A DNA stretch of 64,000 bases, taken from Micromonospora yangpuensis (lineage in GTDB: Bacteria > Actinomycetota > Actinomycetes > Mycobacteriales > Micromonosporaceae). Positions 1 through 7,782 of the stretch are shown piece by piece (position 1 is the first letter of the stretch; each line of letters begins with the position of its first letter). The stretch is from NCBI RefSeq assembly GCF_900091615.1, contig NZ_FMIA01000002.1, positions 1,364,001 through 1,428,000 on the forward strand, read 5' to 3'. The translations under genes and the position numbers were made by a program. The notes beneath the pieces are model-generated. The model saw nothing but the letters and a program-made list of their open reading frames with translations. It searched no databases and had not been told where the DNA came from.

Positions 1-839
1 ATCCGGGGGTCGTACCCGATGGCCCGGGCCAGCTGGGTGACGTCGCCGCCGGAGGCCTCGCAGACCTCGGCCATCGCGTTGATGAAGGAGATCTTGGTGG
101 CCAGGAAGGCGTTCGCGGCGACCTTTACCAGCTCGGCGGTGGCGAAGTCGGTGACCACCAGGGGCACCTCGCGGTCCTCGGTGGCGGCCAGGTCGAAGAC
201 CCCCTTGTGGGCGGCGTAGAGCATGCCGTTGGCCCACTCGCTCTTGACCCCGACCACGATCCGGTTGGGGCGCAGCACGTCGTCGACGGCGAAGCCCTCC
301 TGGAGGAACTCCGGGCTCCACGCCACCTCGACGCCGAGGTCATCCGGGGTGTGCTTGCCGACCAGCTGCTCGACCCACTCGGCGGTGCCCACCGGCACCG
401 TCGACTTGCCGACGATCAGGGCCTTGCGGGTCAGGTGCTGGGCCAGGCCGGTCACCGACGCCTCGACGTACGACAGGTCGGCGCCCATGCCGTCGGCGCG
501 CTGCGGGGTGCCCACGCAGATGAAGTGCACGTCACCGAAGTCGGCGGTCTCGGCGATGTCGGTGCTGAACCGCAGCCGGCCGGCGGCCAGGTTGCGCTTG
601 AGCAGCTCGTCCAGGCCGGGCTCGTGGATCGGCACGTCACCGGCGTTGAGCTTGGCGATCTTGTCGGCGTCGACGTCGAAACCGAGCACCTCGTAGCCGA
701 GTTCGGCGTAGCAGATGGCGTAGGTCGCGCCCAGGTACCCGGTGCCGAGGAAGGTCACCCGGGGCCGGGACGCGCCGGACGGCGGTGTCACCGCGGCGAT
801 CGCCGGCATCGGCTGGGTGTTCGGGTACGGGATCGTCAC
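1..839 (-). CDS. ugd: UDP-glucose 6-dehydrogenase, partial (C-terminus outside window)
   Basis: Oxidises UDP-glucose to UDP-glucuronate with NAD, supplying uronic acid or xylose precursors for surface glycans. The visible ~279 codons carry the NAD-binding loop GTGYLG, a VGKSTVPVGT segment, the EFLQEGFAVDD segment and the ELVKVAANAFLATK helix, all family hallmarks. The catalytic-cysteine region lies beyond the window edge, so activity cannot be judged fully. The GTG at 839 is the longest start; an in-frame ATG at 809 still precedes the conserved domain by a few residues and is an equal alternative. It is divergent from the acyl-CoA dehydrogenase gene, and lies near glycosyltransferase and manC genes, which fits a role in envelope sugar supply. 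Confidence 0.9.
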   Translation of the reverse strand, partial: MTIPYPNTQPMPAIAAVTPPSGASRPRVTFLGTGYLGATYAICYAELGYEVLGFDVDADKIAKLNAGDVPIHEPGLDELLKRNLAAGRLRFSTDIAETADFGDVHFICVGTPQRADGMGADLSYVEASVTGLAQHLTRKALIVGKSTVPVGTAEWVEQLVGKHTPDDLGVEVAWSPEFLQEGFAVDDVLRPNRIVVGVKSEWANGMLYAAHKGVFDLAATEDREVPLVVTDFATAELVKVAANAFLATKISFINAMAEVCEASGGDVTQLARAIGYDPR

Positions 840-1085
840 GCCTGTCTTCTCCGCTCGCACTGGCGGCGCTTGGTTTGCGTCGCGTTCGGCTGGGCGCCTG
901 TCCGGGGCACCAAGAAAGTTGTGGATCGTGGTGGGGGTCGGCGGCGCGCGCCGACGGCATCAGGACGAGCCTACGCGGCGGTAAGGATCACCTGAAGCAT
1001 GGTCGCTATCCTTCATTCTGCGCGGTCGACGGGGCCGGCCACGGCGCCGACTGCGCATGATAGCGGTGAAGGGGAGGGGGCCGAC

Positions 1086-2249
1086 ATGGCCGCAGAGGAA
1101 CCGTTCGACGTCTACCGGCTGCCCGAGGAGCACGAGGCGATCCGGGCTGCGGTCCGTGAGGTCTGTGCGGCGAAGGTGGCCCCCGGTGCCGCTGCGGCCG
1201 ACGAGACTGGTGAGTTCCCGCAGGCCTCCTACGAGGCGTTGCGGGCCGCCGACTTCCACGCCCCGCACGTGCCCGTCGAGTACGGCGGCGCGGGTGCCGA
1301 CGCCCTGGCCACCGCGATCGTCATCGAGGAGGTGGCCCGCGCCTGCGCGTCGTCCTCGTTGATCCCCGCGGTCAACAAGCTGGGCACGATGCCGCTGCTG
1401 CTGGCCGGCTCGGAGGAGCTGAAGCGGCGGTACCTGACCCCGGTGGCGGCGGGTGAGGCGATGTTCTCGTACTGCCTGTCCGAGCCGGAGGCCGGCAGTG
1501 ACGCCGCGTCGATGACCACCCGGGCCGTCCGCGACGGCGACCACTGGGTCCTCAACGGCGTCAAGCGGTGGATCACCAACGCCGGCGTCTCGGAGTACTA
1601 CACGGTCTTCGCCGTCACCGACCCGGCCGCCCGGTCCCGGGGCATCTCCGCCTTCGTGGTCGAGAAGTCCGATCCGGGGGTCAGCTTCGGCGCGCCGGAG
1701 AAGAAACTCGGCATCAAGGGCTCGCCGACCCGCGAGGTCTACCTGGACAACGTCCGGATCCCCGCCGACCGCATCATCGGCGAACCCGGCACCGGTTTCG
1801 GCACCGCGATGCGGACCCTGGACCACACCCGGGTCACCATCGCCGCCCAGGCCGTCGGCATCGCCCAGGGCGCGCTCGACTACGCCAAGGCGTACGCCGC
1901 CGAACGCCGGCAGTTCGGCAAGGCCATCGCCGAGTTCCAGGGCATCCAGTTCATGCTCGCCGACATGGGCATGAAACTCGAAGCCGCCCGACAGCTGACC
2001 TACGCCGCGGCCGGCAAGTCCGAACGCGGCGACGCCGACCTGACCTACTTCGGCGCCGCGGCCAAGTGCTTCGCCTCCGACGCCGCCATGGCGATCACCA
2101 CCGACGCCGTACAGATCCTCGGCGGCTACGGCTACACCCGCGACTACCCCGTCGAACGCATGATGCGCGACGCCAAGATCACCCAGATCTACGAAGGCAC
2201 CAACCAGGTCCAACGCATCGTCATGGCCAGGCAACTCCTCAAGGACTGA
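1086..2249 (+). CDS. acyl-CoA dehydrogenase (FadE25-like)
   Basis: FAD-dependent acyl-CoA dehydrogenase of 387 residues, catalysing the first alpha,beta-dehydrogenation in fatty acid or branched acyl-CoA breakdown. Sequence marks include YCLSEPEAGSDA (FAD/substrate region), RWITNAG, the GIKGSPTREVYLDNVRIP segment and QIYEGTNQVQR, whose Glu is the usual catalytic base. The ATG at 1086 is chosen because it follows GAAGGGGAGGGGG by about 5 nt and matches the family N-terminus; an upstream in-frame start at 999 would add 29 unlikely residues. M. tuberculosis FadE25 lies in the syntenic region (recalled), supporting orthology. Substrate chain length cannot be told. A 10-bp hairpin follows the stop. 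Confidence 0.93.
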   Translation: MAAEEPFDVYRLPEEHEAIRAAVREVCAAKVAPGAAAADETGEFPQASYEALRAADFHAPHVPVEYGGAGADALATAIVIEEVARACASSSLIPAVNKLGTMPLLLAGSEELKRRYLTPVAAGEAMFSYCLSEPEAGSDAASMTTRAVRDGDHWVLNGVKRWITNAGVSEYYTVFAVTDPAARSRGISAFVVEKSDPGVSFGAPEKKLGIKGSPTREVYLDNVRIPADRIIGEPGTGFGTAMRTLDHTRVTIAAQAVGIAQGALDYAKAYAAERRQFGKAIAEFQGIQFMLADMGMKLEAARQLTYAAAGKSERGDADLTYFGAAAKCFASDAAMAITTDAVQILGGYGYTRDYPVERMMRDAKITQIYEGTNQVQRIVMARQLLKD

Positions 2250-2258
2250 CCCGGGTCG

Positions 2259-2286
2259 GTGGCGGGCCGCCCCATCGGCCCGCCAC
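2259..2286. terminator. bidirectional terminator hairpin
   Basis: GTGGCGGGCC at 2259-2268 and GGCCCGCCAC at 2277-2286 form a perfect 10-bp stem with an 8-nt loop, exactly between two convergent stop codons. There is no T-tract, as is common in actinobacteria. Confidence 0.6.
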
Positions 2287-2289
2287 GGC

Positions 2290-2958
2290 TCAGATGTCGT
2301 CCAGGGTGTCGTCGGATCGGCGCGGTGCGCGTGGCGGCGCCGACCAGGGTGAGTTGCCGGTGCGCCGGGGCAGCGGCTCGGTAGGTGTGTCGTCGGGGTA
2401 CCCGAGGGTCGGCGGGTTGGTGTCCCGGTCGTACGAGGGGCTCGCCGGCCAGTCGTACTCCTGGGTCTGGGTTGTCGGCGGCTCCGGCTCGGCCGTCGCC
2501 GGCACGGGCGCGGGCGCGGGCAGCACCGTCGGCCTGGGCCAGCGCCGCCACCGTTGCCCGCTGAAGGTGGCCATCAGCAGCATCAGGCCCAGCAGGAACA
2601 GGGTGCCGTTCTGCACCGGCAGTTCCAGGGGCAGCGGATCGCCCAGGATCCGCCAGCCGTCCGGGATCCGCTCTCGGACCTCGAACGGGACCACGAACAT
2701 GCCGACGTACGGGGTGACGAGCAGCAGCCCGGCCACCAGCGGGCCGAGCGGTGAGACGCGCAGTGTGCCGAGCAGACCGAGCAGGATCCCGGCGACGCCC
2801 AGGTAGACGGCGGGCTCGATCAGGTTGGCGGTGTTGAAGGTACCGACCTGCACCCAGCGGTCGACGGTCCGGGCGGACCCGTCCTGCCCGAGGGTGACCA
2901 GGACCCAGGTGACCGGTGCCACCACCAGCCCACCGAGAAGGCTCCACAGATGTCGCAT
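2290..2958 (-). CDS. hypothetical membrane protein, four TM segments, Pro-rich tail
   Basis: The family is not recognised. The 222-residue protein has four hydrophobic segments at roughly residues 4-24, 46-66, 71-90 and 118-132, then a ~90-residue hydrophilic tail rich in Pro, Thr, Arg and Asp that is presumably cytoplasmic. No catalytic motif is visible. It starts 23 bp from the divergently transcribed thioesterase gene, so the two must share overlapping 5' regulatory sequence or have very short leaders. The 3' end faces the acyl-CoA dehydrogenase gene across a shared hairpin. The coding call rests on length, consistent high-GC codon use and a sensible membrane topology. Confidence 0.72.
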   Translation of the reverse strand: MRHLWSLLGGLVVAPVTWVLVTLGQDGSARTVDRWVQVGTFNTANLIEPAVYLGVAGILLGLLGTLRVSPLGPLVAGLLLVTPYVGMFVVPFEVRERIPDGWRILGDPLPLELPVQNGTLFLLGLMLLMATFSGQRWRRWPRPTVLPAPAPVPATAEPEPPTTQTQEYDWPASPSYDRDTNPPTLGYPDDTPTEPLPRRTGNSPWSAPPRAPRRSDDTLDDI

Positions 2959-2981
2959 CCGCGCACCGTACCGTTTCCGCC

Positions 2982-3497
2982 ATGACGGAGCACTTCTCTG
3001 CCGCGCCGGGTAAACCGACGTCGTACTCCCGGGTGACGCTGAGCCGCATCATGACGGCGGTCGATGTCAACCTGTACGGGACGGTACACGGTGGGGTACT
3101 GATGAAGTTCGTCGATGACGTCGCCGGAGCCGCCGCGGCCCGGCACAGCGGAGGCACCGCCGTCACCGCCGCGATCGACGAGATCGTCTTCTCCGAGGCG
3201 GTCCGGGTCGGCGACCTGGTGCACGCGCACGCCCAGGTCAACTGGACCGGGCAGACCTCGATGGAGGTCGGGGTGCGGGTGGTGGCCGAGCGGTGGGACT
3301 CGGCCGAGGACGAGGCGGTCCGAGTCGCCACGGCGTACCTGGTCTTCGTCGGGGTCGACGCGGGCGGCGCGCCCCGGGCGGTCCGACCGGTCCTGCCGGA
3401 GACCCCGCAGGACGAGCGGCGGTACCGGGAGGCCGAGATCCGCCGCGCCCACCGGCTGGCCCGCCGCCGCGCCATCCAGGCCCACCGCGCCACCTGA
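2982..3497 (+). CDS. acyl-CoA thioesterase, hotdog fold (YciA/BACH type)
   Basis: A 171-residue single-hotdog acyl-CoA thioesterase that would hydrolyse acyl-CoA to free acid and CoA. Key features are the DVNLYGTVHGGVLMKFVDD segment, which carries the N-to-D/HGG substrate and helix motif, and the SMEVGVRV strand near the middle. The highly basic C-terminal tail (RRAHRLARRRAIQAHR) is typical of actinobacterial members. The ATG at 2982 gives the family-sized protein; longer in-frame starts overlap the divergent membrane-protein gene. Its neighbours, acyl-CoA dehydrogenase and acetoacetyl-CoA synthetase, place it in an acyl-CoA metabolism cluster. The natural substrate is unknown. Confidence 0.85.
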   Translation: MTEHFSAAPGKPTSYSRVTLSRIMTAVDVNLYGTVHGGVLMKFVDDVAGAAAARHSGGTAVTAAIDEIVFSEAVRVGDLVHAHAQVNWTGQTSMEVGVRVVAERWDSAEDEAVRVATAYLVFVGVDAGGAPRAVRPVLPETPQDERRYREAEIRRAHRLARRRAIQAHRAT

Positions 3498-3505
3498 CCT
3501 CTCGC

Positions 3506-3585
3506 GCCGCCGCCCCGGCCCCCGCGCCGCGGTCTCGGCCCCCGCGCCGTCGTCCCGGCCCCCGTGCCGCCGTCCCGGCCGGCTC
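3506..3585. repeat. four 20-bp GC-rich tandem units
   Basis: Four contiguous 20-bp units begin at 3506, 3526, 3546 and 3566, with consensus GCCGCCGTCCCGGCCCCCGC; the last unit diverges at its 3' end. The array sits immediately 5' of the 52-bp element at 3601, an arrangement also seen at 54041-54185. Confidence 0.8.
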
Positions 3586-3600
3586 CGCGCGGGTCGCCGG

Positions 3601-3652
3601 GGTGAGAGGGGAACCCCGCTATACAAAAGGCGTTAACAGGGGGCCCTTCCTT
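3601..3652. repeat. 52-bp dispersed intergenic element, copy 1
   Basis: 46 of 52 positions match the element at 54134-54185. The core CGTTAACAGGGGGCCCTTCCTT is unchanged between copies. Imperfect inverted arms (GAGGGGAACCCC left, AGGGGGCCCTTC right) enclose GCTATAC and a GTTAAC site, so it may fold as a hairpin or be a small transposon relic. It lies 41 bp upstream of the acetoacetyl-CoA synthetase ATG. Confidence 0.8.
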
Positions 3653-3693
3653 GCAGTTGGGGAGGGAGGGGTGGGGTGGGGCAGGATGGCGGC

Positions 3694-5664
3694 ATGGACG
3701 TGTTGTGGACGCCGCCGGCGGACGTACGCGAGCGGTCCCGGATCGGGGCGTACCTGCGCTGGCTGGCCGAGCACCGGGGGCTGGAGTTCGCCGACTACCA
3801 CGCGTTGTGGCAGTGGTCGGTCGACGACCTGGACGCCTTCTGGCGTTCGATCTGGGACCACTTCGAGGTGGTCGCGCACACCCCGCCGACGGCCACGCTC
3901 ACCGACCCGGCGATGCCTGGTGCCCGCTGGTTCCCCGGGGCCCGGCTGAACTACGCCGAGAACGTGCTGCGGATGCCCGGTCGGGCCGACGACGACCCGG
4001 TGGTGGTGGCGCACGGCCAGACCCGCCCGCCGGTCACCCTGACCGCCGCCGGCCTGCGCGAGCAGGTTCGCCGGGTGGCGGCCGGGCTGCGCCGGCTCGG
4101 TGTCGGCCCCGGCGACCGGGTGGCCGCCTACGCCCCCAACATCGGTGAGACGTACGTGCTGCTGCTGGCCACCGCCAGTCTGGGTGCGGTCTTCTCGTCC
4201 TGCGCGCCCGAGTTCGGCACCCGCAGCGTCGTCGACCGCTGGCAGCAGATCGAGCCGGCGGTCCTGGTCGCCGTGGACGGCTACCGGTACGGCGAGAAGC
4301 CGGTGGACCGGCGCGCCGAGGTGGCCGCCATCCGGGCCGCGCTGCCGTCGCTGCGGCACACCGTCTGGATCCCGTACCTGGACCCGGCCGGCCCGCCGCC
4401 GGCGGAGACGCTTACCTGGGCCGAGTTGGCGGCGGCGACCGACGAGCCGTTGACCTTCACCCCGGTGCCGTTCGACCACCCGCTCTACGTGCTCTACTCC
4501 TCCGGCACGACCGGGCTGCCCAAGCCGATCGTGCACGGGCACGGGGGGATCCTGCTGGAGCATCTCAAGATGCTGGCGCTGCACCACGATCTGGGTCCGG
4601 CGGACCGGTTCTTCTGGTTCACCACCACCGGCTGGATGATGTGGAACTTCCTGGCCTCCGGCCCGGCGGTGGGCGCGACGATCGTGCTCTTCGACGGCAA
4701 CCCGGGCCACCCCGACCTGGGCGGGCTCTGGCGGCTGGCCGAGGAGACCGGCACCACGTACTTCGGCACCTCCGCGCCGTACCTGCTGGCCTGCCGCAAG
4801 GCCGGGTTGGTGCCGCGCGAGACCGCCGACCTCAGCAGGTTGCGCGGGGTCGGCTCGACCGGCGCGCCGCTGCCCGCCGAGGGCTTCGCCTGGGTGTACG
4901 AGGCGGTCGGCGACGACCTGCAACTGCAGTCGCTGTCCGGCGGCACCGACGTCTGCACCGGGTTCGTCGGCGGGGTCCCGCTGTTGCCGGTGTACGCCGG
5001 GGAGATCACCTGCCGGGCGCTCGGCGCGAGGGTGGAGGCCCGGTCGGCCGACGGCACGCCGGTCCTCGGTGAGCTGGGCGAGCTGGTGATCACCGCGCCG
5101 ATGCCGAGCATGCCTGTCGGGTTCTGGAACGACCCGGACGGCGTCCGCTACCGGGAGGCGTACTTCGACCACTACCCGGGGGTGTGGCGGCACGGCGACT
5201 GGATCACCATCAACGACCGGGGCGGCTGTGTGATCACCGGTCGTTCCGACGCCACCCTCAACCGGGGCGGCGTCCGGCTCGGTACCGCCGAGTTCTACTC
5301 GGTGGTCGAGGGCCTGCCCGAGGTGGTCGACTCGGTGGTGGTGCACCTGGAGGACGACCAGGGCGGCGCCGGTGAGCTGCTGCTCTTCGTGGTCCTCGGC
5401 GAGGGGCTGACCCTCGACGACGAGCTGCGTCGGAAGATCAGCCGCGAGCTGCGTACCGCGTTGTCGCCCCGGCACGTGCCCGACGAGATCCACCAGGTCC
5501 GGGCGGTGCCCCGCACCCTGTCGGCGAAGAAGCTGGAGGTCCCGGTGAAGAAGATTCTCACCGGGGTGCCGGTCGACCGGGCCGCCGCCACCGGCGCCCT
5601 GGTCAACCCGGAGTCGCTGACCGCCTTCGCCGCCCTCGCCCAGCGCCGCACCGCCACCGGCTGA
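3694..5664 (+). CDS. acetoacetyl-CoA synthetase
   Basis: ANL-superfamily ligase of 656 residues that activates acetoacetate (ATP + CoA) to acetoacetyl-CoA in the cytosol. It carries the P-loop YSSGTTGLPKPIVHG, the GWMMWNFLASGP segment characteristic of this branch, the adenylate-binding SLSGGTDVCTGF, the hinge region HGDWITIN/GRSDATLNRGGVRLG and a C-terminal A10 lysine in RTLSAKKLEVPVKK. The ATG at 3694 gives the family-like start MDVLWTPPADV and has AGGA 8 nt upstream. A GTG at 3676 preceded by GGAGGGAGGG is a real alternative, adding six residues. It is convergent with the TIGR03089 gene across a possible hairpin. Ketone-body or leucine-derived acetoacetate use is inferred. Confidence 0.92.
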   Translation: MDVLWTPPADVRERSRIGAYLRWLAEHRGLEFADYHALWQWSVDDLDAFWRSIWDHFEVVAHTPPTATLTDPAMPGARWFPGARLNYAENVLRMPGRADDDPVVVAHGQTRPPVTLTAAGLREQVRRVAAGLRRLGVGPGDRVAAYAPNIGETYVLLLATASLGAVFSSCAPEFGTRSVVDRWQQIEPAVLVAVDGYRYGEKPVDRRAEVAAIRAALPSLRHTVWIPYLDPAGPPPAETLTWAELAAATDEPLTFTPVPFDHPLYVLYSSGTTGLPKPIVHGHGGILLEHLKMLALHHDLGPADRFFWFTTTGWMMWNFLASGPAVGATIVLFDGNPGHPDLGGLWRLAEETGTTYFGTSAPYLLACRKAGLVPRETADLSRLRGVGSTGAPLPAEGFAWVYEAVGDDLQLQSLSGGTDVCTGFVGGVPLLPVYAGEITCRALGARVEARSADGTPVLGELGELVITAPMPSMPVGFWNDPDGVRYREAYFDHYPGVWRHGDWITINDRGGCVITGRSDATLNRGGVRLGTAEFYSVVEGLPEVVDSVVVHLEDDQGGAGELLLFVVLGEGLTLDDELRRKISRELRTALSPRHVPDEIHQVRAVPRTLSAKKLEVPVKKILTGVPVDRAAATGALVNPESLTAFAALAQRRTATG

Positions 5665-5689
5665 ACCGCCGCCCGGGTCCGGCTGTACC

Positions 5690-5728
5690 GCCCGGCCCGG
5701 CTGGCTCGCGTCGCGATCCGGGCCGGGC
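5690..5728. terminator. possible bidirectional terminator
   Basis: GCCCGGCCCGG (5690-5700) and its exact reverse complement (5718-5728) can form an 11-bp stem with a 17-nt loop between convergent genes. Confidence 0.45.
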
Positions 5729-5739
5729 CGTCGCCGGGT

Positions 5740-6429
5740 TCAGGTCAGGGTGTGGGTGGTCTTCTCGGTCTCGGTGCGGGCGGCCAGCCGGGCCGGGTCG
5801 AGGTTGCCGCAGAGCACCACGCTGGCGGCCACCGTGAGCGGGGCCAGCAGCCAGTCCACCGGGTCCGGGTGGGCCGCCGCGTCGACCAGCACCCGGTCGC
5901 CGGGGCCGAGCCCGAGCTGATCGGCCCGATCGGCCGCGCGGGCCAGCAGCGCCGCGTCGTCCGGACCACCATCCGGGTACGGGGTGAAGTGGTCGCCGTG
6001 CACCCGTACCTCGCTCACGTAGTCGGCGAAGCCGGGCGGCACCTGCCGCAGCGGCCGGGCGAACGGGTCCAGCGCGAGGGCGTACCGTTCGCCGGCCGGC
6101 CAGGCGTCCGCCTCGGTGACCCGGTCGACGGCGGCGAAGAGCACCTCGACCGGACCTGGTCGGGGCAGCACGCTCAGCCGGGCCGACCAGCAGCCGAGCA
6201 GCACCGCCGCGGTCTGCCAGTGCGGGGGGAGCAGGACGGCGACCAGATCACCCTCGGTCACCGCCACCTCGTCGACGAGCAGGTTGGCCGTCTTGGCCAC
6301 CCAGTTCGCCGCGGTGGCGCCGGAGATCTCGGTGCGCTCGCCGGTGGCGTCGTCGTACCAGGTCAGCAGGGGGCGGGCGGGGTCGGCTGCGATCGCGTCG
6401 GCGAACACCCGGGCAATGTTGTCGGCCAT
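5740..6429 (-). CDS. TIGR03089 family protein (half adenylation-domain fold)
   Basis: A 229-residue protein matching the actinobacterial TIGR03089 family, which resembles the N-terminal part of AMP-binding enzymes: FADAIAADPARPLLTWYDDA, a LSGxT-like GATAANWVAKTANLL helix, and VAVLLPPHWQTAAVLLGCW. It lacks the adenylation P-loop and the C-terminal lid, so it is unlikely to be a complete ligase; its function is unknown. The ATG at 6429 is the family start. A longer open frame continues upstream across the divergent glycosyltransferase gene and is not real coding. In M. tuberculosis a TIGR03089 gene also lies in the Rv3261-Rv3275 region (recalled), consistent with synteny. Confidence 0.8.
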   Translation of the reverse strand: MADNIARVFADAIAADPARPLLTWYDDATGERTEISGATAANWVAKTANLLVDEVAVTEGDLVAVLLPPHWQTAAVLLGCWSARLSVLPRPGPVEVLFAAVDRVTEADAWPAGERYALALDPFARPLRQVPPGFADYVSEVRVHGDHFTPYPDGGPDDAALLARAADRADQLGLGPGDRVLVDAAAHPDPVDWLLAPLTVAASVVLCGNLDPARLAARTETEKTTHTLT

Positions 6430-6579
6430 CGTCGCGAACGATACGCCGCCGCCGGCCGTACTCGTTGACAACGACAAGTCGGCGTACGGTCGGGTCGCAG
6501 TCAGCACCCGTACCGCGCGGCGGCGTAGGCTTGCCCGGAGTGTTGTTCCACACATCAGCGAAGTTCTAGGAGTCGCCCC

Positions 6580-7725
6580 GTGACCCCCGGCCGTCCGCCC
6601 CGCGTACTGATCGACGCCACGAGTGTCCCGGCCGACCGTGGTGGCGTCGGTCGATACGTCGATGGCCTGCTCGGTGCCCTCGGCAAGGTCTGCGGTTCGG
6701 GGGTGGACCTGGCCGTGGTCAGCCTCCGCACCGACCTGGAGCGTTACACCCGGATGCTGCCCGGCGCGGAGATCGTCCCCGCCCCCGCCGCGGTGGCCCA
6801 CCGGCCCGCCCGGCTGGCCTGGGAGCAGACCGGGCTGCCGCTGCTGGCCCAGCAGGTGGGTGCCCAGGTGCTGCACTCGCCCTTCTACACCTGTCCGCTG
6901 CGGGCCGGCTGTCCGGTGACGGTCACCGTGCACGACGCCACCTTCTTCACCGAGCCGGAGCACTACGACAAGTCCCGGCGGACCTTCTTCCGCAGCGCGA
7001 TCAAGACCTCGTTGCGTCGGGCCGAGCGGGTGATCGTGCCGAGCAAGGCCACCCGCGACGAGCTGATCCGGCTGCTGGACGCCGACCCGACCCGGATCGA
7101 CGTCGCCTACCACGGGGTGGACCACACCGCCTTCCACGCCCCCAGCGAGGAGGAGAAGGCCCGGGTCCGGGCCCGACTGGGGCTGGGCGGCAGCAGCTAC
7201 GTCGCCTTCCTCGGGGCCAAGGAGCCGCGCAAGAACGTACCCAATCTGATCCGGGGTTGGGCCCGCGCGGTGGGTGACCGGCCGGATCCGCCGGCGCTGG
7301 TGCTCGCCGGCGGGCAGGGCCACGACGACGACATCGACCGGGCGGTCGCCGAGGTCCCGTCGCACCTGCGGCTGCTACGGCCGGGCTACCTGCGCTACGC
7401 CGACCTGCCCGGCTTCCTCGGCGGCGCGCTGGTGGCGGCCTACCCGTCCTACGGGGAGGGTTTCGGGCTGCCCATCCTGGAGGCGATGGCCTGCGCCACC
7501 CCGGTGCTCACCACGCCCCGGCTCTCCCTGCCGGAGGTCGGTGGCGACGCGGTCGCCTACACCAGCGAGGCGCCGGACCAGATCGCCACCGACCTGGCCG
7601 CGCTCCTCGACGACGAGCAGCGCCGGCTCACCCTGGCCAAGGCCGGGTTCGACCGGGCCAAGGAGTTCACCTGGGCGTCCAGCGCCGAGGTGCACATCGC
7701 GGCGTGGAGCCGGGCCCGTTCCTGA
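6580..7725 (+). CDS. glycosyltransferase family 4 (GT-B)
   Basis: A 381-residue retaining glycosyltransferase of the GT4 type. The N-terminal half begins RVLIDATSVPADRGGVGRYV, a glycine-rich acceptor-side loop. The C-terminal half contains FLGAKEPRKNVPNLI (donor-binding Lys/Arg) and YGEGFGLPILEAMA, the EX7E motif that binds the nucleotide-sugar donor. No signal peptide or membrane segment is present, so it should act at the inner membrane face. GTG at 6580 follows CTAGGAG at the right distance. It lies directly upstream of manC, with ugd nearby, so GDP-mannose or a UDP-sugar donor is plausible, but donor and acceptor are not determined by sequence. Confidence 0.9.
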   Translation: MTPGRPPRVLIDATSVPADRGGVGRYVDGLLGALGKVCGSGVDLAVVSLRTDLERYTRMLPGAEIVPAPAAVAHRPARLAWEQTGLPLLAQQVGAQVLHSPFYTCPLRAGCPVTVTVHDATFFTEPEHYDKSRRTFFRSAIKTSLRRAERVIVPSKATRDELIRLLDADPTRIDVAYHGVDHTAFHAPSEEEKARVRARLGLGGSSYVAFLGAKEPRKNVPNLIRGWARAVGDRPDPPALVLAGGQGHDDDIDRAVAEVPSHLRLLRPGYLRYADLPGFLGGALVAAYPSYGEGFGLPILEAMACATPVLTTPRLSLPEVGGDAVAYTSEAPDQIATDLAALLDDEQRRLTLAKAGFDRAKEFTWASSAEVHIAAWSRARS

Positions 7726-7782
7726 GACTTCACTGGCGGTGCCCGCGAGGCTTCGTCCCTAGCGTGGCGGTTCGGGCATGAT

